A DNA stretch of 64,000 nt, taken from positions 186,001 to 250,000 of the forward strand of contig NZ_JAKRNK010000006.1 of NCBI RefSeq assembly GCF_022346885.1, in the 5' to 3' direction. Under the pieces are notes generated by a model, which was not told where the DNA came from, made no database searches, and saw nothing but the letters and a program-made list of their open reading frames with translations. The position numbers were made by a program, and so were the translations under genes. Shown piece after piece: positions 43,644 through 51,847 of this stretch (positions are counted from its first letter, which is position 1; each line of letters begins with the position of its first letter). Source of the stretch: Paenibacillus sp. ACRRX. GTDB lineage: Bacteria > Bacillota > Bacilli > Paenibacillales > Paenibacillaceae.

Positions 43644-44669
43644 ATGAAGAAGTATGGACGTATTATCCAGAAACCCCGCGTTAAATTTTTTGAAGTCGCA
43701 GATGGTGTCTTTGCCGGTATATCGCCGTATCGTGGCATCAGCTGGGCCAATGCCGGGTTCATCAACAAGGGTGAAGGGCTAGTGTATGACACGTTCTTCG
43801 ATTTGTTCCATGCACGGGAAATGCGGGATGCTTTTAAGGAAGTAAGCAACGGTGCCTCTCCCGCATATGTGGTGAACTCGCACTATAACAGTGACCATGC
43901 CTGGGGAAACAAAGTGTTTGAAGATGCTTGTATTATTATGCACAAGGAGGCGTCTAGAGAGCGTCTCACAGAAAATATCGCCTGGATGGACAGTGTCATC
44001 AGAAGAGGAAAGGATTCACCGGAATCGACCTCGGGAGAACGGTTTTTTGCGGCGGAATTTGAAGGATTCGACCTGGAAGGCGTAGAATGGGTGCTCCCGA
44101 ATATTGAGATAAAAGACGATATCAACATCCGTCTTGGCGATACGGAAGTTATGATTTACAACGTAGCTCCTGCCCACTCTGACAGTGACTTGCTGCTGTG
44201 GATGCCAAAAGAAAAAGTGCTGTTCGCCGGTGATGTCGTATTTAACGGTTGTACAGCATACAGCGAAGAGGGAACCCTCAATTGGGTTAAAGTGCTTGAT
44301 CGCATTATTGATGAAATTAAACCCGAAATCGTTATTCCAGGGCATGGCGCCATCTGCGGCCTGGACTTCGTGAGGGAGCAGAGAGAATACCTCCTGAACC
44401 TGATCAGCGAGTTTAACAAGCATTACAATGACGAGATTGATGCCTTGTCCCTGACCAAGCAAATTGATATTTCCCGCTTCCTTCATTGGATTCAGCCAGA
44501 ACGCTTGTATGTTACAGTGGACATCCTATTGAAAAGCAAACGAGGTTTACCACCCCTTCCAATTTGGAACGAGGTGCCTGCTAAGCTGGAAGACATGAAA
44601 GCTTTTTTGGCCGGAAAATATGGTAATCAAATCAAGCCATGGGATCCTATGAGTGTTTGGCAAGAATAG
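43644..44669 (+). CDS. MBL-fold metallohydrolase
   Basis: 341 residues from the ATG with AAGGAG upstream; a frame opening at 43521 overlaps the promoter. The metal motif is His80-YNS-Asp84-His85 (NSHYNSDHAWGN), lacking the first His of the usual HxHxDH. GDVVF follows (about 193) with GHGAICG (about 233). The fold is that of MBL hydrolases acting on thioesters, lactones or sulfated compounds. It is divergent from the FAH hydrolase gene and has its own terminator. Confidence 0.88.
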   Translation: MKKYGRIIQKPRVKFFEVADGVFAGISPYRGISWANAGFINKGEGLVYDTFFDLFHAREMRDAFKEVSNGASPAYVVNSHYNSDHAWGNKVFEDACIIMHKEASRERLTENIAWMDSVIRRGKDSPESTSGERFFAAEFEGFDLEGVEWVLPNIEIKDDINIRLGDTEVMIYNVAPAHSDSDLLLWMPKEKVLFAGDVVFNGCTAYSEEGTLNWVKVLDRIIDEIKPEIVIPGHGAICGLDFVREQREYLLNLISEFNKHYNDEIDALSLTKQIDISRFLHWIQPERLYVTVDILLKSKRGLPPLPIWNEVPAKLEDMKAFLAGKYGNQIKPWDPMSVWQE

Positions 44670-44697
44670 CAATTTGAAGCTTGCCTTCTAAAAACAT

Positions 44698-44742
44698 TAG
44701 AACGGCCCTGTCGCAAACGATGCGAACAGCGGCCGTTCTTTT
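44698..44742 (+). terminator. Intrinsic terminator of the MBL hydrolase gene
   Basis: AGAACGGCC pairs with GGCCGTTCT, with an inner TCGCA/TGCGA stem, followed by TTT. Confidence 0.9.
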
Positions 44743-45048
44743 GAATTGTTCCACTGAAATAAAATCGACGCTTAGAAACGATTATACAAAATGAAGAATT
44801 GGTGGGATTATTTTTTACAGCCGCTTTTAAAAATCTCAATCATCTGTTCCTCAAACATGTCCGAATGAGTTGCCTTGTATAAACGCTAACGGTGCAGTAT
44901 GTAAATCGTAATTTCACGTCTTCTCTTTTTATGAAAAGTGATGAGATATATTATTTAAATATAACTACCGTTCTTCTCTTGCATTGACTGCTTCATGCTC
45001 AACAACATGTTATACCTGTTATTGATCATTCAAACAGCTTAAAAAGTA
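44743..45048. other. Gene-free stretch
   Basis: No gene seen between the MBL terminator and the end of the STM401x operon. Confidence 0.35.
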
Positions 45049-45090
45049 AAAACGATTACCTCTCCTCTTAGGGACCAGGCAATCGTTTTT
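45049..45090 (-). terminator. Terminator of the STM401x-cysC operon
   Basis: AAAAACGATT-ACCT pairs with AGG-CAATCGTTTTT across a 14-base loop; T-runs exist on both strands. It begins three bases after the cysC stop codon. Confidence 0.88.
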
Positions 45091-45092
45091 GA

Positions 45093-45602
45093 TTATTTCA
45101 TTAAGTACTCCAAAATTTCGCATACGTTAGACTCCACACTGTTTGTGTGGGTATGTATCGTGATTTCCGGATGCACGGGCGGTTCATAGACATCAGAAAT
45201 ACCGGTAAATGCTGTGATTTCGCCTTTTATTGCTTTTGCATATAAGCCTTTCGCATCTCTACGTACACATTCCTCCAATGGACAATGCACATACACTTCA
45301 ACGTATGACTCCAGCTCTGCTCGGGCATAGTCTCGCATTTCCATATAGGGTGCAATCATGGAGATGATCGTCGTAACCCCATTGCGGTTCAGCAGCTTGC
45401 TAATATAAACGGCACGACGAATATTCTCTAGTCGATCTTCTTTACTGAATCCAAGCTCTCGTCCTACGTTGTGTCTAAGTTCATCGCCGTCCAAGCATTC
45501 GACCCTAACGCCTCTTTCCTGAAGAGCCGCTGTCAAAGCTAACGCTGTTGTCGTTTTACCAGAGCTTGGAATCCCTGTTAACCATATTGCTGTCCCAACC
45601 AA
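45093..45602 (-). CDS. cysC: Adenylylsulfate (APS) kinase
   Basis: 169 residues from TTG (45602) with AAGGGG upstream, 14 bases after STM4011. The P-loop is GIPSSGKTT (10-18); LDGDELRHNVGRELGFS and ENIRRAVYISKLL match the APS-binding and lid regions; KGLYAKAIKGEITAFTGISD is the conserved C-terminal segment. It lacks the N-terminal extension of housekeeping CysC. It turns APS and ATP into PAPS, the activated sulfate donor. No ATP sulfurylase or sulfotransferase is in the window. Its place as the last gene of the STM401x operon suggests PAPS is needed for that pathway, or that the kinase acts on a related substrate. Confidence 0.92.
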   Translation of the reverse strand: MVGTAIWLTGIPSSGKTTTALALTAALQERGVRVECLDGDELRHNVGRELGFSKEDRLENIRRAVYISKLLNRNGVTTIISMIAPYMEMRDYARAELESYVEVYVHCPLEECVRRDAKGLYAKAIKGEITAFTGISDVYEPPVHPEITIHTHTNSVESNVCEILEYLMK

Positions 45603-45616
45603 TGCACTGTTCCCCT

Positions 45617-46474
45617 TTATGATAAAATAGCGATCCGTTCAAGTGCACGTTCTCCGTAAATAGAATCAAACGGCTGCTCCTCCATATGGATGTAACCTAT
45701 GTAACAATCACATTGCCTCATACGGCACGGGCGTTCTTTAGAGATTCCATCTAGGCCATCTTTATACAAATTTCCGATCACTTGACGGTCCTTATAGCAG
45801 CGCTTTACGCGCCCGTCGCCTTGGACATAAAACACATTTTCTCCTGCACGGCACGGCTTGTCCATACTGTCGTAATCTTTGGCATTAAGGACAAAGTAAG
45901 GGTCCATCTCGGTCAAAAATGCGGTATCCTCGGCAGAATAGTATTCTGGTTTATCTTTGTAGGCGTTCACCCACATATAAACATCATCAGGTAGTGCATT
46001 CCTTAATGAAGAAATGGAGTTGAACGCACTCTTAACACCGACACAGCCTACACTGAACGGTATTTTTTGTTCATAAAGCTTGCTGCATTGCTGTAAAAAT
46101 CGCTTTTCCTCCGTCTGCCCCGGATGGTAGGTTACCCAAAATGAAGCAGTAACCGGATCCAATTCGGCTGTCCAATCGAGCCTAGCGGATAAGTTGGTTT
46201 GGATAGCGACCTTAGTAACGTGCTGCATGTGCGACAGCTTAACCAAAGCTTCCCTGTACCACCGATGCGTAAGTCCTTCGCCATATGGATTAAAAAACAA
46301 GGACAACTGATGCCCGCTTCCTGCTTGTGTCCTTACCCACTCGACAAATGTCTGCACCTGCAGCCGATCCTTTGCCAATGTCTCTTGACTATCTATATTC
46401 TTGCTAAAAGGACAATAAGGGCAGTCATAATTGCATGAGCTCAAGCTCCCGCGAAAATAAATCGTCGCTTTCAT
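45617..46474 (-). CDS. STM4011-family radical SAM protein
   Basis: 285 residues from the ATG at 46474, which overlaps the stop of the preceding gene (ATGA). The radical SAM cluster is Cys14-x3-Cys18-x2-Cys21 (SCNYDCPYC). Further Cys in DKPCRAG, RVKRCYKD and RPCRMRQCDCYIGY could hold an auxiliary iron-sulfur cluster, as in SPASM proteins. It is translationally coupled to STM4012 and followed by cysC. Reaction unknown; the auxiliary cluster suggests peptide or alcohol-type substrate oxidation. Confidence 0.9.
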   Translation of the reverse strand: MKATIYFRGSLSSCNYDCPYCPFSKNIDSQETLAKDRLQVQTFVEWVRTQAGSGHQLSLFFNPYGEGLTHRWYREALVKLSHMQHVTKVAIQTNLSARLDWTAELDPVTASFWVTYHPGQTEEKRFLQQCSKLYEQKIPFSVGCVGVKSAFNSISSLRNALPDDVYMWVNAYKDKPEYYSAEDTAFLTEMDPYFVLNAKDYDSMDKPCRAGENVFYVQGDGRVKRCYKDRQVIGNLYKDGLDGISKERPCRMRQCDCYIGYIHMEEQPFDSIYGERALERIAILS

Positions 46475-47850
46475 AACAGTACACAGCTTTCCATGCGCGC
46501 CCGTATTTCTGGAGAAATGAACCAATCCCCTATAGAATCGGAGTACATGAGCCCTTCATCCGTCAGACGCAGCACCTCATGCTCTATAACAGCCAGATCC
46601 GTATGCACAAGCAGATTCAACTCGGGATAGTCTACTAGAGCTGACGATGTGAATCGCTCCGCGTAGCTGCTCAATGCCAAGCCTTCTGTATGAAGCAGTG
46701 CTTTTAGGATAAAGCGTCGCTGCTGATCATCCTTGCTTAACACAATGCCATAATCTGCATGGGTATAATCGGCTGAAGCCACATAGTCGGCAATGATGCT
46801 TGCTGTAGCTGAACGACCTACACTGTATCGCGAGGAGTAATGGACTGTTCTCGTGTAAGATCGTGCGCCACAGCCAAGTCCAATCATGCCCTCCTCCTGA
46901 CAACCATAAGGGAGTAATGATTTCTCCGACATAGCATCTGCTTTGGCAAATCTCCGCATCGAGTACTGGGTATATCCATGTGCACGCAAACGATCCCGCG
47001 CCACACGATAGAAGCTTAGTCTCTGATCCTCGCCACTCTGCCTGATCTGCTCTGGCTTTACGATCGTGTGCTCACGAGTATATAACGGATAAATAAATAA
47101 CTCCTCTGGATCATAAGACAACGCCTTATCCAGCGAATATATCCAGCTATCAAGGGTCTGGCCAGGAAGGCCATAAATCAAGTCCAGATTAAGGATCGGA
47201 AATTGATACAGCTTGAGCTGTCTCAGAGCTCTTTCGACTTCCTGCGGCTTTTGAGGACGATAGATCGCATCCGCTTCAAATTCTACGAAGCTTTGAATGC
47301 CCATGCTGACCCGATCCACCTGCCTACTTTTTAAAATGTCCAAGCGTTCGATGGTGATCGTCTCGGGAGATGTCTCTACCGAGATGGAGGCTTGGTTTGG
47401 ATTCATACCCATCACATGTTGAGCAATATGAAACAACCGATCCAGCTGGGTAGGTTCCAGTAAAGTCGGTGTACCGCCTCCAATTGCAAATCTGGCAACC
47501 GGTTTATTCGGAATGAGCGGAGCCCATTGTGCAGCTTGTCTTTCCAAAGCATCCACATAATTGGTATGTACGTCGGCCCTCTTGTCAGGCAACGTGAATA
47601 AATTGCAAAAACCGCAGCGTGCTCCGCAAAACGGAATATGCATATATAAAAATAACGTATCTGCTAATTCCTGACTCCACAATTCGGAAAGCGGCAGCTT
47701 CCTCTCTAATTCTCGATAGGAGGTTTTGTGTGGATAAGCGTATAGATAAGATCGGTAAGGCTCTGATGTGAGGTTTTCTTTCCAACTGCGCAGAGCCTCC
47801 GAATTCTGGATGATATCCGTGTAATTAGGGTAGACCGTATAGCTCATCAT
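46471..47850 (-). CDS. STM4012-family radical SAM protein (HemN-like)
   Basis: 459 residues; AGGAGGG precedes two consecutive ATG codons, 47850 and 47847, the second better spaced. The radical SAM motif is Cys75-x3-Cys79-x2-Cys82 (IPFCGARCGFC), followed by the HemN-type AIGGGTPTLLEPTQLDRLF and DLIYGLPGQT segments and a HemN C-terminal wing (about 370-450). HemN-like enzymes include coproporphyrinogen dehydrogenase, heme chaperones and methyltransferases. Here the partner genes point to an unknown substrate. It lies 16 bases after STM4013. Confidence 0.92.
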   Translation of the reverse strand: MMSYTVYPNYTDIIQNSEALRSWKENLTSEPYRSYLYAYPHKTSYRELERKLPLSELWSQELADTLFLYMHIPFCGARCGFCNLFTLPDKRADVHTNYVDALERQAAQWAPLIPNKPVARFAIGGGTPTLLEPTQLDRLFHIAQHVMGMNPNQASISVETSPETITIERLDILKSRQVDRVSMGIQSFVEFEADAIYRPQKPQEVERALRQLKLYQFPILNLDLIYGLPGQTLDSWIYSLDKALSYDPEELFIYPLYTREHTIVKPEQIRQSGEDQRLSFYRVARDRLRAHGYTQYSMRRFAKADAMSEKSLLPYGCQEEGMIGLGCGARSYTRTVHYSSRYSVGRSATASIIADYVASADYTHADYGIVLSKDDQQRRFILKALLHTEGLALSSYAERFTSSALVDYPELNLLVHTDLAVIEHEVLRLTDEGLMYSDSIGDWFISPEIRARMESCVLL

Positions 47851-47866
47851 GTTCCCTCCTCTCACC

Positions 47867-48652
47867 TTACAATATAAATTCGCGATAAGGCACGTTCCAC
47901 ACGACCTCATGCGCTAGTCTATGGCCGTTGTAGCCATCTTCACCGAAGGCGGTGCCATGATCAGAGAACGCCATGCAAAATACAGGCCGTTCTCGTTCTC
48001 TGAATGCCTGAAATAATCGACCAAGCTCACTGTCAACATATCGAAGTGCCGCGCGCTGCGTCTCTATGGAGTCTTTCTTTGCTCCTGGTACAAAATAATG
48101 ATTGGGCCCATGAATCGCTGATATATTCATAAACAAAAACATACGTTCTGTGTGATCCGAATTGTGCAGCAGCTTGATGGCATGGTTCACCTGGTGCTCA
48201 GTAGAGCGTTGATTCGTAACTCCAAAGGTCATCCGCCAATAGCTTTCTTGGAAATAGCTTGGAAGAACTTTGGCGAGCGGAACTTTTTTGGTGAAAAAGA
48301 TGACTCCACCTATACAAATCGTACGGTAGCCCGCTACCTGTAATCCAGATACGAGATCCGTTGAATCAAATTGCCATGTAAACGGATGTGTCTTTAATCC
48401 CGTATTTTTCGAATGAAACAATCGAACATGCTCTGACTTGTTTGTCGTAGCGGGGGTCGGCAGAAATCCGCCAAAGAAAGCATGATGGGCTGCATAAGTG
48501 AAGCTGCCGGGCGAATGTCGCTTTTCCCAATGTGCGTCCCCGCACAAATTCGGACAGTTTGCTTCCTCCAACACAGCGGCGTCATATCGCAGCGTATCCA
48601 GCGTAATCATCAGAATATCATGACTGCCTACAATTTCGTTCATGTTAAACAT
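47867..48652 (-). CDS. STM4013-family sulfatase/phosphatase-fold hydrolase
   Basis: 261 residues from the ATG at 48652, preceded by GAAGAGG; upstream in-frame codons overlap STM4014. It has the alkaline-phosphatase superfamily pattern: ILMITLDTLRYDAAVL near the N-terminus, with the metal Asp and the nucleophile Thr region, and FSDHGTAFGEDGYNGHRLAH near the C-terminus, with Asp and His metal ligands. The sulfatase C/S-x-P-x-R motif is absent, so it is more like a phosphatase or transferase. It sits second to last before the radical SAM genes. Confidence 0.9.
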   Translation of the reverse strand: MFNMNEIVGSHDILMITLDTLRYDAAVLEEANCPNLCGDAHWEKRHSPGSFTYAAHHAFFGGFLPTPATTNKSEHVRLFHSKNTGLKTHPFTWQFDSTDLVSGLQVAGYRTICIGGVIFFTKKVPLAKVLPSYFQESYWRMTFGVTNQRSTEHQVNHAIKLLHNSDHTERMFLFMNISAIHGPNHYFVPGAKKDSIETQRAALRYVDSELGRLFQAFRERERPVFCMAFSDHGTAFGEDGYNGHRLAHEVVWNVPYREFIL

Positions 48653-48672
48653 CGTGGTGATCCTCTTCCATT

Positions 48673-49890
48673 TTAAATATTCGTAGAGCGTGAAGCCATT
48701 CTCATTTCCCATTCATAGGGATCGTGTCCTTCATAATGGCTATGATACAGTAAATCCCCAAACGGATTAACATCCAATACATACGGTCTATACGAACCAC
48801 TGCTCAGTAGTACATCTATGCCTGCGACGGTAGAGCGTTGAAATACCGATAACGTTTGTTCAGCGCATCGTCGTACGGCAGCTTGAAGGTTGTCAGACAT
48901 GCCAACCTCCTCCAAACTCATTCGATCACTATCGAGATGCAGATTCGTTATAGGTGTTCTGCTTGCCCTTGCAATACTGTGACAAGCTTGACCTGCTACG
49001 ACAAGTTGCCGGATATCAAAAGTGCGATCCTGATAAGTCGCTTTTGGAATCCATTGCTCTACATGAGCGCCGTGTCCCAATAACCAGTTGATGATTTGGC
49101 GAATGACTTGGTGTTCTTTATAGTTCATCAGCTTTTTTACATTATAAAATACAGGTGGTCTACGGAGATAGTTCTCCACACCTATCGTCGTCACGGCCGA
49201 TTCCGCTCCTGTAACGGGATTTACCTGATACGCGATTACACCACATGCGCCAGAACCAGTTGCTAGCTTGATAAATAGACGATATGTTCGCTCTTTTGCC
49301 ATTGCATCCCGAAGTGTATCGTAATCCGGTATGGCTTCCGGTGCAGCTAATCTTCTTGGCACCGGTAATCCAGCTGATGATAAGATCTGGTGCGTATACC
49401 TTTTATCGAACATGGCGGCTATGTCCTCGGGAGCATTCATCCATCGCGGGGTATCCCATAGTTGTGCTGCCTCCCTGTCCAGTCGAGATAACAACTTGCA
49501 ATACCCACGAAACCACTGGGAGGGATGATAGAGTTTTCCCTTAATCTCCTTCAACCCTTTGGCCATCCTTACCAAAATAGGCTGAACAACGCTCTTGTTG
49601 TATCTCAGCCAACGCTCGTCTATTTGAGTGTTAGCCGCATCAGGGGCGCCAAGTGCAATCAGCTCACGTTCTACTTCAAAATGTTCCCCGGGCGCGTCGA
49701 TCCGCAGCAATGGAGATTCAGCAAACATTAGCCCCGAGCTTTGTGCAAGCGAACTTAAGGATACATTTCCCTGCAGCACATCCCTATAATCCAAAACAAA
49801 GGCTGGGGGCAACCCCAGCCGAGCTCTTGCCGCTTGCAGTCCGGTTGTTCTTCTATTACCGGAGTTGCCTATAATAATCATCGATTCCAT
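48673..49890 (-). CDS. STM4014-family ATP-grasp-like protein
   Basis: 405 residues. The N-terminus has a Rossmann-like strand, MESMIIIGNSGNRRTTGLQA. The ATP-grasp region includes MFDKRYTHQILSSAGLPVPR, YRLFIKLATGSGACGVIA, DIRQLVVAGQACHSIARAS and the metal-binding end AGIDVLL...YVLDVNPFGDLLY. ATP-grasp enzymes join a carboxyl group to an amine or thiol using ATP. It starts two bases after the STM4015 stop, so translation is coupled. It is probably the ligase of the STM401x system. Confidence 0.9.
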   Translation of the reverse strand: MESMIIIGNSGNRRTTGLQAARARLGLPPAFVLDYRDVLQGNVSLSSLAQSSGLMFAESPLLRIDAPGEHFEVERELIALGAPDAANTQIDERWLRYNKSVVQPILVRMAKGLKEIKGKLYHPSQWFRGYCKLLSRLDREAAQLWDTPRWMNAPEDIAAMFDKRYTHQILSSAGLPVPRRLAAPEAIPDYDTLRDAMAKERTYRLFIKLATGSGACGVIAYQVNPVTGAESAVTTIGVENYLRRPPVFYNVKKLMNYKEHQVIRQIINWLLGHGAHVEQWIPKATYQDRTFDIRQLVVAGQACHSIARASRTPITNLHLDSDRMSLEEVGMSDNLQAAVRRCAEQTLSVFQRSTVAGIDVLLSSGSYRPYVLDVNPFGDLLYHSHYEGHDPYEWEMRMASRSTNI

Positions 49891-49892
49891 CG

Positions 49893-50738
49893 TTATTCCG
49901 TCAAGGAAGGATAGCGATAATCCTCGTCTTCATCTGAATCCTGTTGATCGCTGATATCTACATTCAGCCCTGACTGCTTCCAACGATTCATCATTTCATC
50001 CGACATATAATGATAGCTTAAATCAAGGTTCTTCAGTTTCATTACCTTTTCGCTATGGATAAGTGCTTCAGCTCCCTCATCTGTCAAGGTCCCCATAGAA
50101 AGATCCAACGTATGTAGTTGATCAAGAATCGGTGCATTGGCTACCGCAATAGCAATTTCATCTTGAATTTCACTGTCTTTGAGCCCAAGATAGGAAAGCA
50201 AAGGGAATTTTCCAGGTTCAATCAACTGGAGCACATCCTCGAGACTTCCATCAAAACCATACTCTTCTACCCCTAAATAAAGTTCTAGCTTCTTTAAGTT
50301 TTTGAAACTACCTTCACTTATGCTAGTAATGACGTCATTACTAAGACCGCCGCAAATAATAGTAAGCTCCTCCAGTTTGTCATGGTGAGCCGGAATTAGG
50401 CTGAGACCTGTGCTTCCTTTAATTGTGAGAGAGCGAAGCTCGGGATAGGCAGATAGAATCGGTCCTAGGTTAGATTGATTAATCCAAGAGACCTCGCATT
50501 CTTCATAGGACATATCGCCAATAAATAAACTCCGCAGCTGCGGAAAGCGGTCTTTCAACCGAACAAGAACTTCGACAATTTCACTGGAATCATTCTCGTA
50601 GGCGCCGCCCCAGTCACCGATGACGAGACTTTCAAGTTGCAAGCTCTCATCCTTGTCTGCCATTTCCACTATTAAGTCTACGATTTTGACACCTTTCTCA
50701 TATTGATCATAATCGACAGATAATTTACATTCGGACAT
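49893..50738 (-). CDS. STM4015-family leucine-rich-repeat protein
   Basis: 281 residues; AGGAGG precedes the ATG. Leucine-rich repeats run from about residue 40 to 260: LESLVIGDWGG, LRSLFIGDMSY, LRSLTIKGSTGLSLIP, LEELTIICGGLSND, LKKLELYLGVEEYG, LLSYLGLKDSEIQD, LHTLDLSMGTLTDEGAEAL, LKNLDLSYHYMSDEMMNRW. It ends in an acidic tail (DSDEDEDY). There is no signal peptide. It is the first gene of the operon. It may be a scaffold, substrate carrier or modified target of the downstream enzymes. Confidence 0.9.
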   Translation of the reverse strand: MSECKLSVDYDQYEKGVKIVDLIVEMADKDESLQLESLVIGDWGGAYENDSSEIVEVLVRLKDRFPQLRSLFIGDMSYEECEVSWINQSNLGPILSAYPELRSLTIKGSTGLSLIPAHHDKLEELTIICGGLSNDVITSISEGSFKNLKKLELYLGVEEYGFDGSLEDVLQLIEPGKFPLLSYLGLKDSEIQDEIAIAVANAPILDQLHTLDLSMGTLTDEGAEALIHSEKVMKLKNLDLSYHYMSDEMMNRWKQSGLNVDISDQQDSDEDEDYRYPSLTE

Positions 50739-50773
50739 AACAACAATACCTCCTAAAATGAATACTAACTTTT

Positions 50774-50802
50774 ATTATAATAGCCATACTTGCGAGTTAC
50801 AA
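50774..50802 (-). promoter_or_regulatory. Sigma-A promoter of the STM401x-cysC operon
   Basis: On the minus strand TTGTAA (50802-50797), a 17-base spacer and TATAAT (50779-50774) lie 36 bases before the STM4015 start. No operator was recognised. Confidence 0.8.
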
Positions 50803-51119
50803 ATGTTTGCCAATTAATAAATAAATCCTACATAATTGACTAACAGAAGAGAACCCGATATCTGGATCTTTTTCTGTAAAAGTCAAACTGGCATACAGCT
50901 TCACGAGTGCCTCGAATCTACACTTAAATTTTGCTCTTAAGAGCGTATATTGGGGGCTTATTAAATAAATTCGAACTTCTACCTGGATCCACAGGTTTAT
51001 CATCCTCTCTGAACGTGAGTTAACAGTTATCTTATTGTCACATAAGGACTTGTCATTGTAATTTCGCTATCTTGCTATTACATTCCAAAATGCACACAAA
51101 AGCCTGTTTTCAGGGTTAT
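50803..51119. other. Gene-free stretch
   Basis: No gene was supported. A 68-codon minus-strand frame (50797-51003) overlaps the operon promoter and has no ribosome site. Confidence 0.35.
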
Positions 51120-51139
51120 ACTAACTTTTGTTAACCGTC

Positions 51140-51290
51140 TTGCAAATCAAGACTGCCCAAAGGGGAATAAATCGGCTTTTTCAAAAATGTCGATCACGCA
51201 TTAGCCGCATATTTTCGTCCCTGCAAACGGCGCAAGTCACACGGGCAAACGCTGGAAGTCAACCAACGGCTGAAAAAACACTTGAAGGAG
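51140..51290 (+). pseudogene. Possible AdaA C-terminal relic
   Basis: An open frame joined to the ada gene reads INRLFQKCRSRISRIFSSLQ, TAQVTRANAGSQPTAEKTLE. The start (RLFQK...) resembles the end of the second AraC-type helix-turn-helix of AdaA. AdaA-AdaB pairs are common in bacilli. The evidence is weak because only about 20 residues are informative. Confidence 0.35.
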
Positions 51291-51298
51291 GCATTTTA

Positions 51299-51847
51299 AT
51301 GACAACTAAAAACAGCAGTCCTCTCTATTGGACCTTGCTTTCTTATGAAAATTGGAAGGTGCATATCGGCGCAACTGAAGCAGGCTTATGTTTTGTGGGC
51401 TCGCAGAATCAGCCATACGAAGAATTGGCGACATGGACAAATAACCGCTTTCCTGGACACGGGCTGATTCAAGATGATGAAAAGCTGCAACCGTATGCAG
51501 ATGAACTTGTTCGATATTTTCAAGGTCAACTTAATCAATTCACCATCCCACTCTTTTATCGCGGAACGCCTTTTCAGGCAGCTGTATGGAAGGCACTTTG
51601 TGATATCCCTTACGGTCAAACCCGGTCTTACTCGGAGATTGCTCATCAGATTCAAAAACCGGCTGCGGTTCGAGCGGTTGGTACTGCCATTGGCTCAAAT
51701 CCGATTCTAATTACGGTTCCTTGCCATCGGGTTATCGGCAAGAATGGATCGCTGACGGGTTATCGCGGCGGAATGGACATGAAAACAAAACTGCTGGAAC
51801 TGGAGCAAAGCACACCAATCCTTGAAAAGGAGCTGCACCATGTCTGA
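51299..51847 (+). CDS. Methylated-DNA-protein cysteine methyltransferase (AdaB/Ogt)
   Basis: 182 residues from the ATG at 51299 with AAGGAGG upstream. The active site is PCHRV with Cys142, following PFQAAVWKALCDIPYGQTRS and AVRAVGTAIGSNPI, the DNA-binding winged helix with its Arg finger. It moves methyl groups from O6-methylguanine to itself. It overlaps the 2OG-Fe(II) oxygenase gene by eight bases, the first step of a likely alkylation-repair operon. Confidence 0.96.
   Translation: MTTKNSSPLYWTLLSYENWKVHIGATEAGLCFVGSQNQPYEELATWTNNRFPGHGLIQDDEKLQPYADELVRYFQGQLNQFTIPLFYRGTPFQAAVWKALCDIPYGQTRSYSEIAHQIQKPAAVRAVGTAIGSNPILITVPCHRVIGKNGSLTGYRGGMDMKTKLLELEQSTPILEKELHHV

Noticed and set aside
50797-51003. 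68-codon minus-strand frame upstream of STM4015
   Set aside because: It overlaps the TTGTAA-N17-TATAAT promoter and lacks a ribosome site.
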